64,000 bases of DNA from Elusimicrobiota bacterium (GCA_016182905.1 JACPFR010000009.1:1-64000), one strand, 5' to 3'; shown: positions 15,262 through 25,100, counted from the stretch's first letter. Notes: generated by a model from the letters alone, not told the origin. Program-made: numbers and translations.

Positions 15262-16919
15262 AGGCCCTGGCCCTGCTCGCCCTGCTCGCCGGCTCCGCCT
15301 CCGCCCAAGCCTTGCCCGGCGCGGTCGTTTGGCTCCCGCCCGAGGATTTCCGTCAGTGGAGCGGGGTCGACGCGCTGATGCGGTCCGACCCGGACCTCAA
15401 GCTCACGATCGGAGTGACGCCGGCGATGGCGACGCCGCTGGTCAAGGCGGCGCTGCTGCCGTGGGTCGAGAAGGGCCGCGTCGAGCTCGCCGCGCGCGTC
15501 AACGGCGATCCCGTGCTGACCGTGGTCGCCGGGCACCCCTCGGCGCCGCGCCCCCAGGACGCGCTCGAGCGCGCCGCGGAGACGCGCGAGCGCCTGCAGA
15601 AGCGCCTGGGCCTCGCCCCGGCGGGCTTCATCCCCGGCGCGGGAGCGTTGGACGCGGGCCTCGCGGCCGCCCTCGGGCAGAGCGGCGCCGTCTGGATCCT
15701 GGCGGGCCCCTACGCCGCCCCGGAGGAAGCCTGGGTCTCGGGAGGAAGGGCCGTCATCGTGCCCGCGAGCGCGACGACCTTATTCGATGAGAGCGCGTCG
15801 ACGGCCTCCGTGTTCCTCGCCGCGGCCGCCGGCCTTCCCCGCCCCCCGCAGGGCTGGGCGACCGTCGGCGACCTCGCCCTGTCCAAGGCCGGAGCGCCCT
15901 CCGACCTGGCGGGCATCGCGGCGTGGCCCGCCTGGGACGAGGAGGCCGCCCGGGTGCCGCCCGCCGACGCGGGCGCCCGCGCCGCCTGGGACGCCTACGG
16001 CGCGGCGGCCGAGGCACTGGAACGCTACCAGAACTCCGGCTCGGCCGACCTCCGGACCCTCGACGCCGCAGTCGAGCTCCTGCGCCGCGCCCAGGCCGCC
16101 CGCCACTTCCGCGGGACCGGCGCCGAGGGCATGCCGGCGGCCCTGCGGACCGCGCTGCTGGCGGTCTACAAGCGCCTGAAGATCCCCGCGCCCGATTCGC
16201 TGTACGACTCATCTCTCGCCGAGGCGGCGGCCGCGGGCCCGAAGGAGCGGCCGACCGGAGTGCGGGCGCTGAGCGGCCCGTCCTGGCTCGAGTTCCGCGC
16301 CCCCCTCGGCACCGTCGCGCTGCTGCCCTCGCTGACGCCGGGCGCCACCTCGGCCATCGTCGACGGCGGCTCGGCGGCCGACCCGTGGCGCATCCTGACC
16401 TTGCGCGCCGAGTGGAACGACGAGGCCGTGCGGCTGATCCTGAAGGTCGGCCGCGCCTCCAACGCCCCCCCGCGCCCGATCTACGAGATCTACACGGACT
16501 TCAACAAAGTCCTCGGCGCGGGCCGGGTGCCGCTGCTCGAGGGCCGCGGGGCCGTCGTCCCGGCGCGCGACGCCTGGGAGCTCGCCCTGTCCATCGTCGG
16601 CGACGAGGCGCGGCTGTACCGGGCCCGCGGCGGCGGGGAGCCGGAGGAGACCGCGGCGTTCAAGGCCCAGTGGCTGGCGGACCGCGGCGAGGTCTCCGTT
16701 TCCGTGCCGCGCTCGTTCATGCGCGGCAATCCCGCGCGCTGGGGCTGGGCCGTGGTCGCGCTCGCGGAGGATCCCGCCCGTCCCGGGCGCCGCCCCGCGG
16801 CCTCCCTCGTCGGCCCCGACGGGACGATCCTGCTCGGCGCGCTGGCGCCCGCGGACCAGCAGAAGCCCATCCTGTCGCGCGCGAACTCGCGCGTCCCGGC
16901 CGCCCGCCTCGAGCCCTAG
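15258..16919 (+). CDS. Exported GH57/polysaccharide-deacetylase-like protein
   Basis: A 553-aa protein with signal peptide (MKALALLALLAGSASA). Residues about 20-230 resemble the (beta/alpha) barrel start of GH57 or deacetylase-type enzymes: VVWLPPEDFRQW, LTIGVTPAMATPLV, KGRVELAARVNGDPVLTVV and GFIPGAGALDAGLAAAL, where the region usually reads as a search for a His or Glu. Catalytic residues are not obvious, so it may be inactive. The C-terminal third (from about 335) is beta-rich and glucodextranase-C-like, with YEIYTDFNKVLGAGRVPLLEG. Coupling to a CBM48 protein suggests a role with alpha-glucans. The family call is tentative. Confidence 0.5.
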   Translation: MKALALLALLAGSASAQALPGAVVWLPPEDFRQWSGVDALMRSDPDLKLTIGVTPAMATPLVKAALLPWVEKGRVELAARVNGDPVLTVVAGHPSAPRPQDALERAAETRERLQKRLGLAPAGFIPGAGALDAGLAAALGQSGAVWILAGPYAAPEEAWVSGGRAVIVPASATTLFDESASTASVFLAAAAGLPRPPQGWATVGDLALSKAGAPSDLAGIAAWPAWDEEAARVPPADAGARAAWDAYGAAAEALERYQNSGSADLRTLDAAVELLRRAQAARHFRGTGAEGMPAALRTALLAVYKRLKIPAPDSLYDSSLAEAAAAGPKERPTGVRALSGPSWLEFRAPLGTVALLPSLTPGATSAIVDGGSAADPWRILTLRAEWNDEAVRLILKVGRASNAPPRPIYEIYTDFNKVLGAGRVPLLEGRGAVVPARDAWELALSIVGDEARLYRARGGGEPEETAAFKAQWLADRGEVSVSVPRSFMRGNPARWGWAVVALAEDPARPGRRPAASLVGPDGTILLGALAPADQQKPILSRANSRVPAARLEP

Positions 16920-16936
16920 ACGCTAGCGGCGCCGCG

Positions 16937-16957
16937 GCCGGGCCCGAGGGGCCCGGC
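16937..16957. terminator. Hairpin between convergent genes
   Basis: GCCGGGCCC and GGGCCCGGC form a perfect 9-bp stem with a 3-base loop. It sits between the stops of the GH57-like gene and the LysM/FecR gene. There is no clear U-tract, so it may act in either direction or only block exonucleases. Confidence 0.5.
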
Positions 16958-16978
16958 ACAGACGCGGCTGAGGAAATC

Positions 16979-18349
16979 CTATCTGCGTCTAGTCACGCGG
17001 CGGGAGATCTGAGTGGAGTTCCCGTTGGGGTCGGAGACCGTGATGAGGATCTCGTTCATCCCGTCCTTCAAGGGCACGGTGACGACGAAGTTCCCGTCCT
17101 GGTCGATGCGCATCGGCTTGCCGCCCACGTCGACGCGCAGGCGGTCGTCGCGCAGGACCCCGGAGACGCGCACGTTGTCGGTGTCGATGTAGGCCTCCTC
17201 GGCCGGGCTCGCGATGACGATCGCTTTTCTAAGGTCGGCGGTGATGCCCGCCGACGCGCGCTTGACGCCGACGGTGTAGTAGCGCGGCTCGGAGAAGCGG
17301 CCCTCGGTGCCCAGAAGGTCGATGATCGCGATGCGCCACCAGTAGGCGCCCGGCTTGAGGCCTTCCTCGTTCGGGCGCAGCCGCTCTTCCGCCTCGAACT
17401 TCTTGTCGAGCACGATCTTCTTGAACTCCCGGTCGGTCGCGGCCTGGACGAGATAGCCGGCGATCGGCAGACCGACGCGCAGGGACTGCAGGTCGCCGCG
17501 CAGGCTGTCGGCGTCGGCCTCGGGGACAGGCGCGAGCCCCGCGGGGCCCCGGGGCTCGGGAGCGGGCCCGCCGCCGACCTTCACGGCGGAGGCGTACTCG
17601 AACGCCCGGTTCTCCTTCTCGGGAAGGTTGACGATCACCTTCGGCACCTCGGGCGCCAGGCCCGGACGGACGAGCGTGCTCATGCCGGCGGGGACCTCGA
17701 CGCTGCTGCCCTGGGCGTCGACGCCGGCGGCGCCCTTGAAGACGTCGACGCGCGTCGTGAGGTCGGCCTCGACGGTGGCCGAGTAGCGGGTGTCGCGCGT
17801 GCGCGGGGTGATGAGCGCGGACGCCGTGACGACGCGCGCGCGCCCGGCGAACACGGAGCCGGCCTTCAGCTCGAGGTCGCCGTCGCGGTCCTGCGGCTTG
17901 ATGACGGCCATCGAGTTCGGCTCGAGGCTGAGCAGCTCCCGGTCGAGGAGCTTCACGCGCGCCTTCGACTCCTCGAGCGTGCGCACCGTGTCGCCCTGGA
18001 ACAGCTCCATCGCGAGCTTGCCCGTCTTCCAGCTCGCGGTCTCCTTGCTCCGGTACAGCACCCGGTTGATCGCGTAGACGAGGTGCGCGGCGCGCAGCTG
18101 CGCCTTGATGAGGCGGACCGGCACGCGCAAGGTCATGCCCGGAAGGGCGACCGTGGGGTCCTTGGTGGGCAGCTTGTTGTGCTTGAGGATCTCGTCCCAA
18201 CGGGCCGGGTCTTTCAGATATTTGTTCGCGATGGCCCACATCGTGTCGCCGGGCTTGACGACGACGTTCTGATAGGTCGTGCCGTCGTCGACGTCGGCGC
18301 GGCACGGCAGGGTCGCGGCCAACAGGAGGACGGCGGCGAGCAGCCTCAT
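16979..18349 (-). CDS. Exported LysM and FecR-domain protein
   Basis: A 456-aa protein with signal peptide (MRLLAAVLLLAATLPCRA). A LysM domain (VVVKPGDTMWAIANKYLKDPARW through LPGMTLRVP) for peptidoglycan binding comes first. A FecR domain follows (LAMELFQGDTVRTLEESKARVKL through VDVFKGAAGVDAQGSSVEVPAGM). A fibronectin-like segment (YWWRIAIIDLLGTEGRFSEPRYY) and a C-terminal Ig-like domain (SPAEEAYIDTDNVRVSGV, then DPNGNSTQISRRVTRRR) complete it. The gene overlaps the upstream sensor kinase (ATGA), so the kinase may sense wall state through it. LysM-FecR proteins of this layout occur in several Gram-negative phyla; their precise function is unknown. Confidence 0.85.
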   Translation of the reverse strand: MRLLAAVLLLAATLPCRADVDDGTTYQNVVVKPGDTMWAIANKYLKDPARWDEILKHNKLPTKDPTVALPGMTLRVPVRLIKAQLRAAHLVYAINRVLYRSKETASWKTGKLAMELFQGDTVRTLEESKARVKLLDRELLSLEPNSMAVIKPQDRDGDLELKAGSVFAGRARVVTASALITPRTRDTRYSATVEADLTTRVDVFKGAAGVDAQGSSVEVPAGMSTLVRPGLAPEVPKVIVNLPEKENRAFEYASAVKVGGGPAPEPRGPAGLAPVPEADADSLRGDLQSLRVGLPIAGYLVQAATDREFKKIVLDKKFEAEERLRPNEEGLKPGAYWWRIAIIDLLGTEGRFSEPRYYTVGVKRASAGITADLRKAIVIASPAEEAYIDTDNVRVSGVLRDDRLRVDVGGKPMRIDQDGNFVVTVPLKDGMNEILITVSDPNGNSTQISRRVTRRR

Positions 18350-20502
18350 ACGAGGGCGGCCGCGGGCTTCACGCTGCCGTCGGGCTGCAAGGTCAGGCCT
18401 TTCTTGATGGTGAAATAGAAGCGCGCCCCCTGGCCGGGCGTGGACTCGACCCAGATGCGGCCGAAGTGGGCCTCGACGAAGTACTTGGTGATCGTCAGGC
18501 CCAGGCCGGTGCCGCCGCGGCGCTGGCCGGGGACCTGCTCGAACTTCTCGAACACGCGCTGCAGGTGCTCCGGAGGGATGCCGTCGCCGTTGTCCTCGAC
18601 GCAGGCCTTCAGCTCGCTTCCCGCGTCGGTGATCGAGACCGTGATCGCGCCGCCGTCGGGCGCGAACTTGATCGCGTTGCCGAGGAGGTTCGTGAACACC
18701 CGCTCGAGCATGTCGGAGTCGCCCTCGACGGAGAACTCCTCGACGGCGACCAGGTGCACGGAGATCCTCTTGGCCTTCGCGAGCTGCTCCAGGATGTCGA
18801 TGGCGCGGCCCGCGACGCCCGCCAGCGAGAGGGTCTTCAGCTGGAGCTTCGCGCGGCCGGACTCCATCTTCGCGATGTCGAGGATGTTGTTGATCATCGC
18901 CATCAGGCGGCTCGTCGAGCGCCGCACCGAGGAGACGATCGTCTGCTGGTCCGCGTTCAGCACCCCGGCCGTTCCCTTGAGGAGGATGTCGATGAAGCCC
19001 ATCGCCGAGCCGAGCGGGTTGCGCAGGTCGTGCGTGATGTAGTTGAGGAAGTCGTCCTTCATCATCTCGAGCTCGCGCTCGAGGGTCACGTCCCGGATGG
19101 CGAACACGACGCCGAGCTCGGCGCCGCGGCCCGGCGTGACGACGGAGCTCGCCGCGACGCGCAGGAACTTGCGGGTCTGCGCGCCGGAAAGGTCGGCCTC
19201 CTTGAAGCCCTTGCCGGGCTCCTTGGACACCGCGACCAGGGCGTCGCGCAGGAGGCCGTCCGGAAGGGCCTCGGCGATCGGGCGGCCCTCGATGTCGGCG
19301 TCGGGGGCGAGGCCGAACATCTCGCGGGCCTGGCGGTTGGCGAGCTGGACGCGGCCCTCGCGGTCGGCCATGACGATGCCTTCCGCGATCGAGAACATGA
19401 TCGCCTCGGTCTTGCGCTGCTCGGCGATGAGGCGGTCGACCTGCAGGACGGAGTACGAGCGCAGGCGCGCGGTCATCGTGTTGAACGTCTCGGCCAGGTG
19501 CTGGAGCTCGTCGCCGGTGTGGATGTCGACGCTCGCCTGGAAGTCGCCCCGCGCGACGGCCTCGGCCGCTCGCGTCAAGGCGAGCAGGGGCGCGGTCAGG
19601 GCGCGGGCAAGGAGGAAGGACGCGAGCAGGGCGATGACGACCGTGACGATGACGGCGATGCCGGCCGTGCGGCGGGCCTCGGTGGCGGCGAGATAGGCCT
19701 CCTCGCGGCTCTGCAGGACGAGCACGGCGCCGCCCAGCACGGGGATCGGGGCGTAGGCGCCGACGCGCTGCACGCCCGTCGGGTCGGTGAACTCGCTCGA
19801 ACCGACGCTGCCGCCGGAGCCGAGCGCCGCGCGGGTGATCGTCCAATCGGGCAAGGTCGCGAGCTGGAGGCCGCGCGGGGTCGTGGCGCCCGACAACGGC
19901 CGCCCCTCGCCGTCGACGAGCACGGCGAAGCCGGTGCCGCCGACGCGCTCGGCCGCGATGCGCTCGGCGAGCTCGCGCAGCGGCACGACGACGCGGGCGT
20001 ACACGCCCCCTTGGATCGGCCGGTGCAGGACGAGCATCGGACCGGCCGGGCCGCGCAGGATCTCGGCGCCGCCCTTGCGGGAGATCGCGCGGCGCAGGGC
20101 GGCGCGCGCGGCCTTCGGGTCGAGCGCCGTCGGGGCGCCGGTGAGCACGGGGCTGAAGGCCTCGAGGATCGCGCCGCCGTTCTCGCGCAGCAAGGTCACC
20201 GAGGCGACGCCGCTGCCGGCCTCGACGAGGGCGCGGGTGAGCTCCTGCTTGTCGGGCCAGTCCATCCGCGCCCGCAGGCCGACGATGGCGACCTTGACGC
20301 GCTGGTCCACGGAGTCCACCCAGCCCTCGACCTGCTCGGCGGTCTTCTCCGCGAGCTTCACGTGGAGTTCGAGGACGGCGCCCTGCACGGCGTCCTGGTT
20401 GGACTGCACGATCTTCCAGGACAGCACGGAGACGGGGATGAGGGCCAGAGCCCCCATCACCAGCGCGACGCGGCGGAACAATCCGGAACGGAGCCAACCC
20501 AT
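18346..20502 (-). CDS. Sensor histidine kinase (periplasmic sensor, HAMP, PAS)
   Basis: A 718-aa membrane kinase. Residues 10-30 and 280-302 are membrane helices enclosing a 250-residue periplasmic sensor, probably dCache-like. HAMP spans about 300-352 and PAS about 360-475. The histidine-acceptor helix has His491 in NYITHDLRNPLGSAMGF. The ATPase part carries LGNAIKFAPDGG, VEDNGDGIPPEHL and GTGLGLTITKYF. It ends with FYFTIKKGL, the normal fold end. No response regulator is adjacent. A TTGACA-type promoter precedes it, and the LysM/FecR gene follows in the same transcript. Confidence 0.9.
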   Translation of the reverse strand: MGWLRSGLFRRVALVMGALALIPVSVLSWKIVQSNQDAVQGAVLELHVKLAEKTAEQVEGWVDSVDQRVKVAIVGLRARMDWPDKQELTRALVEAGSGVASVTLLRENGGAILEAFSPVLTGAPTALDPKAARAALRRAISRKGGAEILRGPAGPMLVLHRPIQGGVYARVVVPLRELAERIAAERVGGTGFAVLVDGEGRPLSGATTPRGLQLATLPDWTITRAALGSGGSVGSSEFTDPTGVQRVGAYAPIPVLGGAVLVLQSREEAYLAATEARRTAGIAVIVTVVIALLASFLLARALTAPLLALTRAAEAVARGDFQASVDIHTGDELQHLAETFNTMTARLRSYSVLQVDRLIAEQRKTEAIMFSIAEGIVMADREGRVQLANRQAREMFGLAPDADIEGRPIAEALPDGLLRDALVAVSKEPGKGFKEADLSGAQTRKFLRVAASSVVTPGRGAELGVVFAIRDVTLERELEMMKDDFLNYITHDLRNPLGSAMGFIDILLKGTAGVLNADQQTIVSSVRRSTSRLMAMINNILDIAKMESGRAKLQLKTLSLAGVAGRAIDILEQLAKAKRISVHLVAVEEFSVEGDSDMLERVFTNLLGNAIKFAPDGGAITVSITDAGSELKACVEDNGDGIPPEHLQRVFEKFEQVPGQRRGGTGLGLTITKYFVEAHFGRIWVESTPGQGARFYFTIKKGLTLQPDGSVKPAAALV

Positions 20503-20514
20503 GATTTCCTAATA

Positions 20515-20543
20515 AGGATAGGCGTAAGCCCAGGCCCTGTCAA
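20515..20543 (-). promoter_or_regulatory. Promoter TTGACA-17-TATCCT of the sensor kinase operon
   Basis: TTGACA (20543-20538) and TATCCT (20520-20515) on the minus strand with a 17-base spacer. The ATG lies 12 bases past the -10 box, and AGGA lies between, so this gene has a short leader with a weak ribosome-binding site. Confidence 0.65.
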
Positions 20544-20561
20544 TACTTCGTCGGGGAAACC

Positions 20562-21815
20562 CTAGAGGATGCCGCGGATGGCCGCGACGAACAGGGGCAG
20601 GAGGAACCAGGCCCACCACAGCGGGACCGGCGCGGGCTGCGCGGCGGGTGCTAGCGGCGCGGCCGGGGACGCCGCGCGCGAGCGCGCGGCCAAGGTCCGC
20701 GCGCCGGGGACGGACTCGGCGAAGGCGCGGGCGACGGAGAAGGCCTCGAGCATCGCGCCCCGCTCGAGGAAGGCCGTGGACGGGCCGGGCGGGATGGGGC
20801 GGGGAGCGGAGGCCGCGGAGGGCGCGGAAGCCATCGCCCCTTCGAGGGCCGAGCGCACGCGCACGACCAGGCCCGAGGGCGACAGCTCGAGGGCGAGCGG
20901 GCGCGGGGCACCGAGCACGGGCAGAGGCACGGCGGAGGCGGACGCCTCGGTGGACGCGCCGGGCAGCCGGCCGTTCGGCGCGGCGGAGCGGAACATCACG
21001 GCGGACGCGCCGCCGGCCGCCGCGGCGCCCGGGACGGAGGCGACGGCGTCCTGAAGGGTCTCGCCTTCCGGCGCGAAATAAACGGCGTTCCGGTTCGGGG
21101 CGTGGCCGGCTCCGAGCGCGGCCTCGGCGCTCGCGGGCGAGAGGCGGCTGCCGGCGCGGCGGCCGAAGGAGAAGACGCCTCCCTCCGGGATCGCCGCGGC
21201 GATGGCGGGAGCGTCGCCCGCCGCGGCCGAGGGATCCGCGAGCGCGCCGCGGCCCTTCTCGTCGCTCTGATCGAAGAAGGCGCGGCCGAGGCCCGCGGCC
21301 TTCTCCGGCCGCGCGTGCTCGAGCGAGGAGGCGTCGGCGAGAGGGTTCGCGTCCGCCGCGCCGCGGGAGGCGCGGGACGAGGAGGCTTCGCCATCGAGCG
21401 TCGAGGCGGACGCGTCGCGGTCGCGGGAGATCGCGAGGGACGGGGCGCCGGGAGAGGTCTTGGCGGGCAGAGCGGGAGTCCGGTCGGCGGCGCGGCCCTT
21501 CACGGCCGTCGTCTGGCCGGACGCGGGGCGGACCGCGGCGGCCTCGGGCCGGACGGCGGCCGCGGCGTCGGCCTGGCCGACGAAATGGTTCACGGGACCG
21601 AAAAGACCGGGGACCGGAGACGGCAGCAGCGGGATGGCGCCGCGCAGGCCCGCGCCGGAACCCAGGGAGGGCGCGCCGAGCGCGCCGCCGCCGGGCGCCG
21701 CGACGGGCACGGCCGGCGCCGACGGGCCGGCCGGGGCGACGCCGCTCTCGACGGGCATGACGACGCCCGCCCACGAGGGCGAAACCAATAGGAGCAGCGC
21801 GAATAACGCCTTCAC
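20562..21815 (-). CDS. Ala/Pro-rich exported protein with C-terminal anchor
   Basis: A 417-aa protein starting at GTG 21815 with signal peptide (MKALFALLLLVSPSWA). The mature part is low-complexity Ala/Pro/Ser/Gly with no recognised fold. A few ordered blocks stand out (GLGRAFFDQSDEKGRG, NAVYFAPEGETLQDAVASV). The C-terminus is Pro-rich and ends in a hydrophobic stretch, VPLWWAWFLLPLFVAAIRGIL, close in pattern to the C-terminus of the 5,646-aa protein (NPMFWAWMLALAFLG). This suggests a shared anchoring or sorting signal. A TGCTAGACT extended -10 box ends 6 bases before the start codon. Confidence 0.7.
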   Translation of the reverse strand: MKALFALLLLVSPSWAGVVMPVESGVAPAGPSAPAVPVAAPGGGALGAPSLGSGAGLRGAIPLLPSPVPGLFGPVNHFVGQADAAAAVRPEAAAVRPASGQTTAVKGRAADRTPALPAKTSPGAPSLAISRDRDASASTLDGEASSSRASRGAADANPLADASSLEHARPEKAAGLGRAFFDQSDEKGRGALADPSAAAGDAPAIAAAIPEGGVFSFGRRAGSRLSPASAEAALGAGHAPNRNAVYFAPEGETLQDAVASVPGAAAAGGASAVMFRSAAPNGRLPGASTEASASAVPLPVLGAPRPLALELSPSGLVVRVRSALEGAMASAPSAASAPRPIPPGPSTAFLERGAMLEAFSVARAFAESVPGARTLAARSRAASPAAPLAPAAQPAPVPLWWAWFLLPLFVAAIRGIL

Positions 21816-21821
21816 GGCCCG

Positions 21822-21830
21822 AGTCTAGCA
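21822..21830 (-). promoter_or_regulatory. Extended -10 box (TGCTAGACT), leaderless start at GTG 21815
   Basis: TGnTAGACT on the minus strand ends 6 bases before the GTG. No -35 box is visible. It is one of at least a dozen genes here with this geometry. Confidence 0.6.
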
Positions 21831-22009
21831 CAAACCCGGAAGAAAGTTCAGCCGAAAAAAGAACGATTTTTTCGTCTTTTTCTCCTAGGACCTAGGGCCC
21901 ATGGCGCCCGGGGCCAAAGGGCCCAGAAAAACGCCGCGGCCGGACAATTCCCATAATTCCACCTCGGATCCGGCGGATAACGGCGGCCTCAGCCGGGGGA
22001 GCGGAAGAA

Positions 22010-22135
22010 TGAACCACAAAGACACGAAGTCACGAAGAAGAACGGATCGATGGTTAACGGCATACGGCCAAGGCCGTTAACTCTTTATCCGTCGCCGTTC
22101 TTCGTGACTTCGTGACTTCGTGTCTTTGTGGTTCA
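22010..22135. repeat. Nested long inverted repeat downstream of the giant gene
   Basis: The arms 22010-22045 and 22095-22135 pair over 28 perfect bases plus an 8-bp inner block, with a 5-base insertion on the right. A second hairpin (TTAACGGC 22054-22061 with GCCGTTAA 22073-22080) sits inside. The arm sequence, rich in ACACGAAG and ACCACAAAGAC, resembles a widespread bacterial intergenic repeat. It may end transcription of the giant gene. Confidence 0.8.
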
Positions 22136-22162
22136 GCCGTTCGTCGTCAAGCCGTCGCGCGG

Positions 22163-25100
22163 CTAGACGGCCGGGGCGGAGGGCGGCGGGGAGGAGCGGC
22201 GCAGCCAGTGCCACAGCGCCGAGGCCAGCGCGCCGAGGAAGGCCAGGGCCAGCATCCAGGCCCAGAACATCGGGTTCGGGCCGTAGGGCGGGCGAGGGTG
22301 ATCGGGGTCGTTGGGGTCCGACGGGTTGGCGCGGGCCTCTTCCAGGAGGCGCAGGTAGCGGTCCCAGAAGGCGATGCGGCCCTCGAGGGCCTTGATCCCG
22401 GCCTCGAGCGAGGCGATGCGCTTCTCGAGCTCGAGCTGCTCGCCGATGCGCTGGGCCAGGCGGCTCCAGCTCCGGCGCAGGGTCTCCTGCTCGGCGCGGG
22501 CCTGGCCGCGCTCCGCCAAGGTCCCGTCGACCTTCGCCGTCGCGTCCGCCAGGGCCCGCTCGAGGGCGGCGCGGTCCGCCTCGACCGTCCGGCCCCGCTC
22601 GGCCACGCGCTCGCCGTAGCCCTCGAGCGCGTCGGCCTGGCGGCCGAAGGCGTCGGCGCCGGGGCGGATGCGCACGCGCTGCTCGACCGCGTCGACGAAG
22701 AGGTGGCCCGGCGTCGCCGAGGTCACGACGTCGCCGCCGCGGCTCTCGTCCGCGGAGCCGCCGGAGCGCGGGTCCGCGGCGATCGTCCCCTCGGCGAGGC
22801 GGCGGCTGACGGCCTCGGGGCCGAGGGCGGCGGTGCGCTTGGACTCCTGGTACCAGCCGTCGCGGCCGCGCCGGGTCTCCAAGGTGATCTGCTCGACGCC
22901 GCCGTGGAAGCGGGAGAGCGTGCGCACGCGCGCGGCCTCGAGGTCCTCGGCGGCGTGCGTCGCCTGGCGCTGCAGGGACTGGCGTCCGAGATGGACCTTC
23001 AGGTCGCGGTCCGCGATCTTGTCGCCGGCGCGGTTCGGGGTGCGGCCCGCCATCACGTCCCCCTCCTCGACGGTCATCTTCTTGTCCCACAGGCCCTCTC
23101 CCGGCCGCACGGCGGAGTCGATGCGGACCTTGTCCGGGAACTGGCTCGGGTCGAAGAAGCGGTCGGCCGGGTCGGGCAGCAGGTTCAGGACGTCGACCGC
23201 GCCCAGCACGCTGCGGAAGAAGCCGTGGTTCTCGGTCGTGCCGCCCTCGGTCTTGTACATGTAGGCGCGGCCCAGGTAATGGTGCTGGCTCGGGTTGCGC
23301 CCGGCGAACTCGGCCGGGATGCCGGCGACGCCGCGCGGGATCTCGAGCAGGATGTTGCCCCAGTTGAAGGGCAGGTACGACCAGTGCTTCGCCTTCCACA
23401 GGGCCGACTTCGCGCCGTCGAGACGCTCGATCAGGTAGTTCTCGCCGAGCAGGACGGGCAGGCCGGCCTCCTCGTAATGGCTGAAGCGGACCTTGGTCAT
23501 CGCCTCGTCGCCGTCGGCGCCGATCTTGTCGCCGCCGGCGCGGTAGGAGATGAGGTTCCAGCCCTTGAAGGCGTCGTCCACCGACTGCTCGCTCGCGTAG
23601 TCGCGGACGAGCCGCCCGTCCGCGTCGACGACGGCGGCGAGCAGGGAGCCGGACAAGGTGCGCTCGACCGGCGCCGAGCGGCCGTCGGCGGCCACGGCCT
23701 CGTCGAGGGCCTTGGGCCCGCGTGCCGCCGCGGCGGCGACGCGGACGACCTTCTTGTCCGCGTCGAGGCCGAGGTTCAGGTCGGCGGAGCGGTGCAGAGT
23801 CCAGGTCCCGGGCTTCTCCCGCGCGCCGCCGCGCGTCAAGGTGAGCTTGGCGTCCTTGAGCGCGGTCTCGGCGTTGACCGCGCGAGCGTGCGCCAGCTTG
23901 AGCTTCGACGTCGCCTCGGTGAAGGCCTTGGCGGCGGCGTCCATCGCCTTGATCTCGCCGGAGTAGGCGTCGTGAGCCTTCCCGATCTCGTCCTGCAGGG
24001 CGCCGTCCTTCGCCGTCGGGAGCTTGCTCAGCTTGGGCTCGGCGACGCGGCGGTCGAGCTCGGGCTTGAACGACGACGCGCGCTCGTCGAGACCCTGGGC
24101 CAGCATCGCCTGGCGCAGAGCGGCGCGCAGGCGCAGCTGGGCGTTCTGATAGCTCCGGCTCTGGCCGTCGGCGGAGGACTTGGCCGCCTCGGCCTCGGTC
24201 GTGCGCGCGGCCTCCTCGGCCTGCGCGGTCGCGAAGTCGCGCTCGGCGGCCTTCAGGTCCCGCTCCGCGTTATCGTAGGCCTTCCACTGCGCCTCGAAGT
24301 CGTCCTTCGTGCGGTAGAGCTGGGCGACCTGGCCCTTCTCGTCCCGCGCGAAGCCGAAGCTGTTCAGCTTGACCTCGATCCAGCCGCGGCGGCGCTCGGA
24401 GGCCTCCAGGCGCCGCGCGTTCTCGGCGAGTCTCTCCGCGCCCTGGGGAGAGACGGTCAAGGTCATGAACGCCGCGGCCTCCTCGGACGCCTCGAGGCTC
24501 CTCAGGTTCGGGAAGCGGTCGCGGCTCAGGGGCTTGTCGCCGGCGTACAGCTTCATGACGACTTCCTCGGGCTGACGGGACAGCGCCTCGAGCGGGTGCA
24601 GCGCCTTCGCGGGCTTGCCGTTCACGGGCGCCTCGAAGAAGAACACGCGGCCCTCGGAGTGCTTGCCGCCCGCGCCGAAGATCGCGGCGAAGGACCAGGC
24701 CTCGGGCTTCTTGCCGGCGCCGCCCAGCGACACGAAGTCGGCGTCCTTCGTCCCCATCAAGGCCTGCAGGTCGGCGACGGCGCGGTTGTCGGCGTACTTC
24801 GTGTCGGCCGCGCGGCGCGCGGCGTCGGCGGCGTCCGCGCCTCCGATCACCTCGTAGCGGCCGGTGCCGACCCGCGGAACGTCGATGTAGTAGCCCATCT
24901 TGCCCGTGGCCGGGTTCAGGCGCTCGACGATCTCGCCGGGCGTGCCGCGGGGCGTCTGGCCGGCCCGGACGAGGGAGGCCTCGACGTCGGCGGCGCTCAG
25001 CCACTCCTTGACGGTCCAGGTGCGCCGGCCGTCGGCGCCGACGAAGGTCACCGCGTACAGGGCCTGGAAATCGGCGCCGACCTTGCCCGAGGTCCAGCGC

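Larger units (their letters stand above)
21816..22162. other. Intergenic region: promoter, GC-rich hairpins and large inverted repeat
   Basis: No gene is visible in these 347 bases. From left to right they hold the extended -10 box (21822-21830) of the exported protein, a GAAAAAA/TTTTTTC inverted pair (about 21855-21880), CCTAGGACCTAGG with GGGCCC-type short inverted repeats (about 21888-21930), and the long inverted repeat at 22010-22135 that follows the giant gene. Confidence 0.6.

Noticed and set aside
16979-20497. One long minus-strand frame joining the sensor kinase region to LysM/FecR
   Set aside because: The upstream part is an out-of-frame shadow of the kinase. The LysM/FecR protein has its own signal peptide and an ATG at 18349 overlapping the kinase stop.
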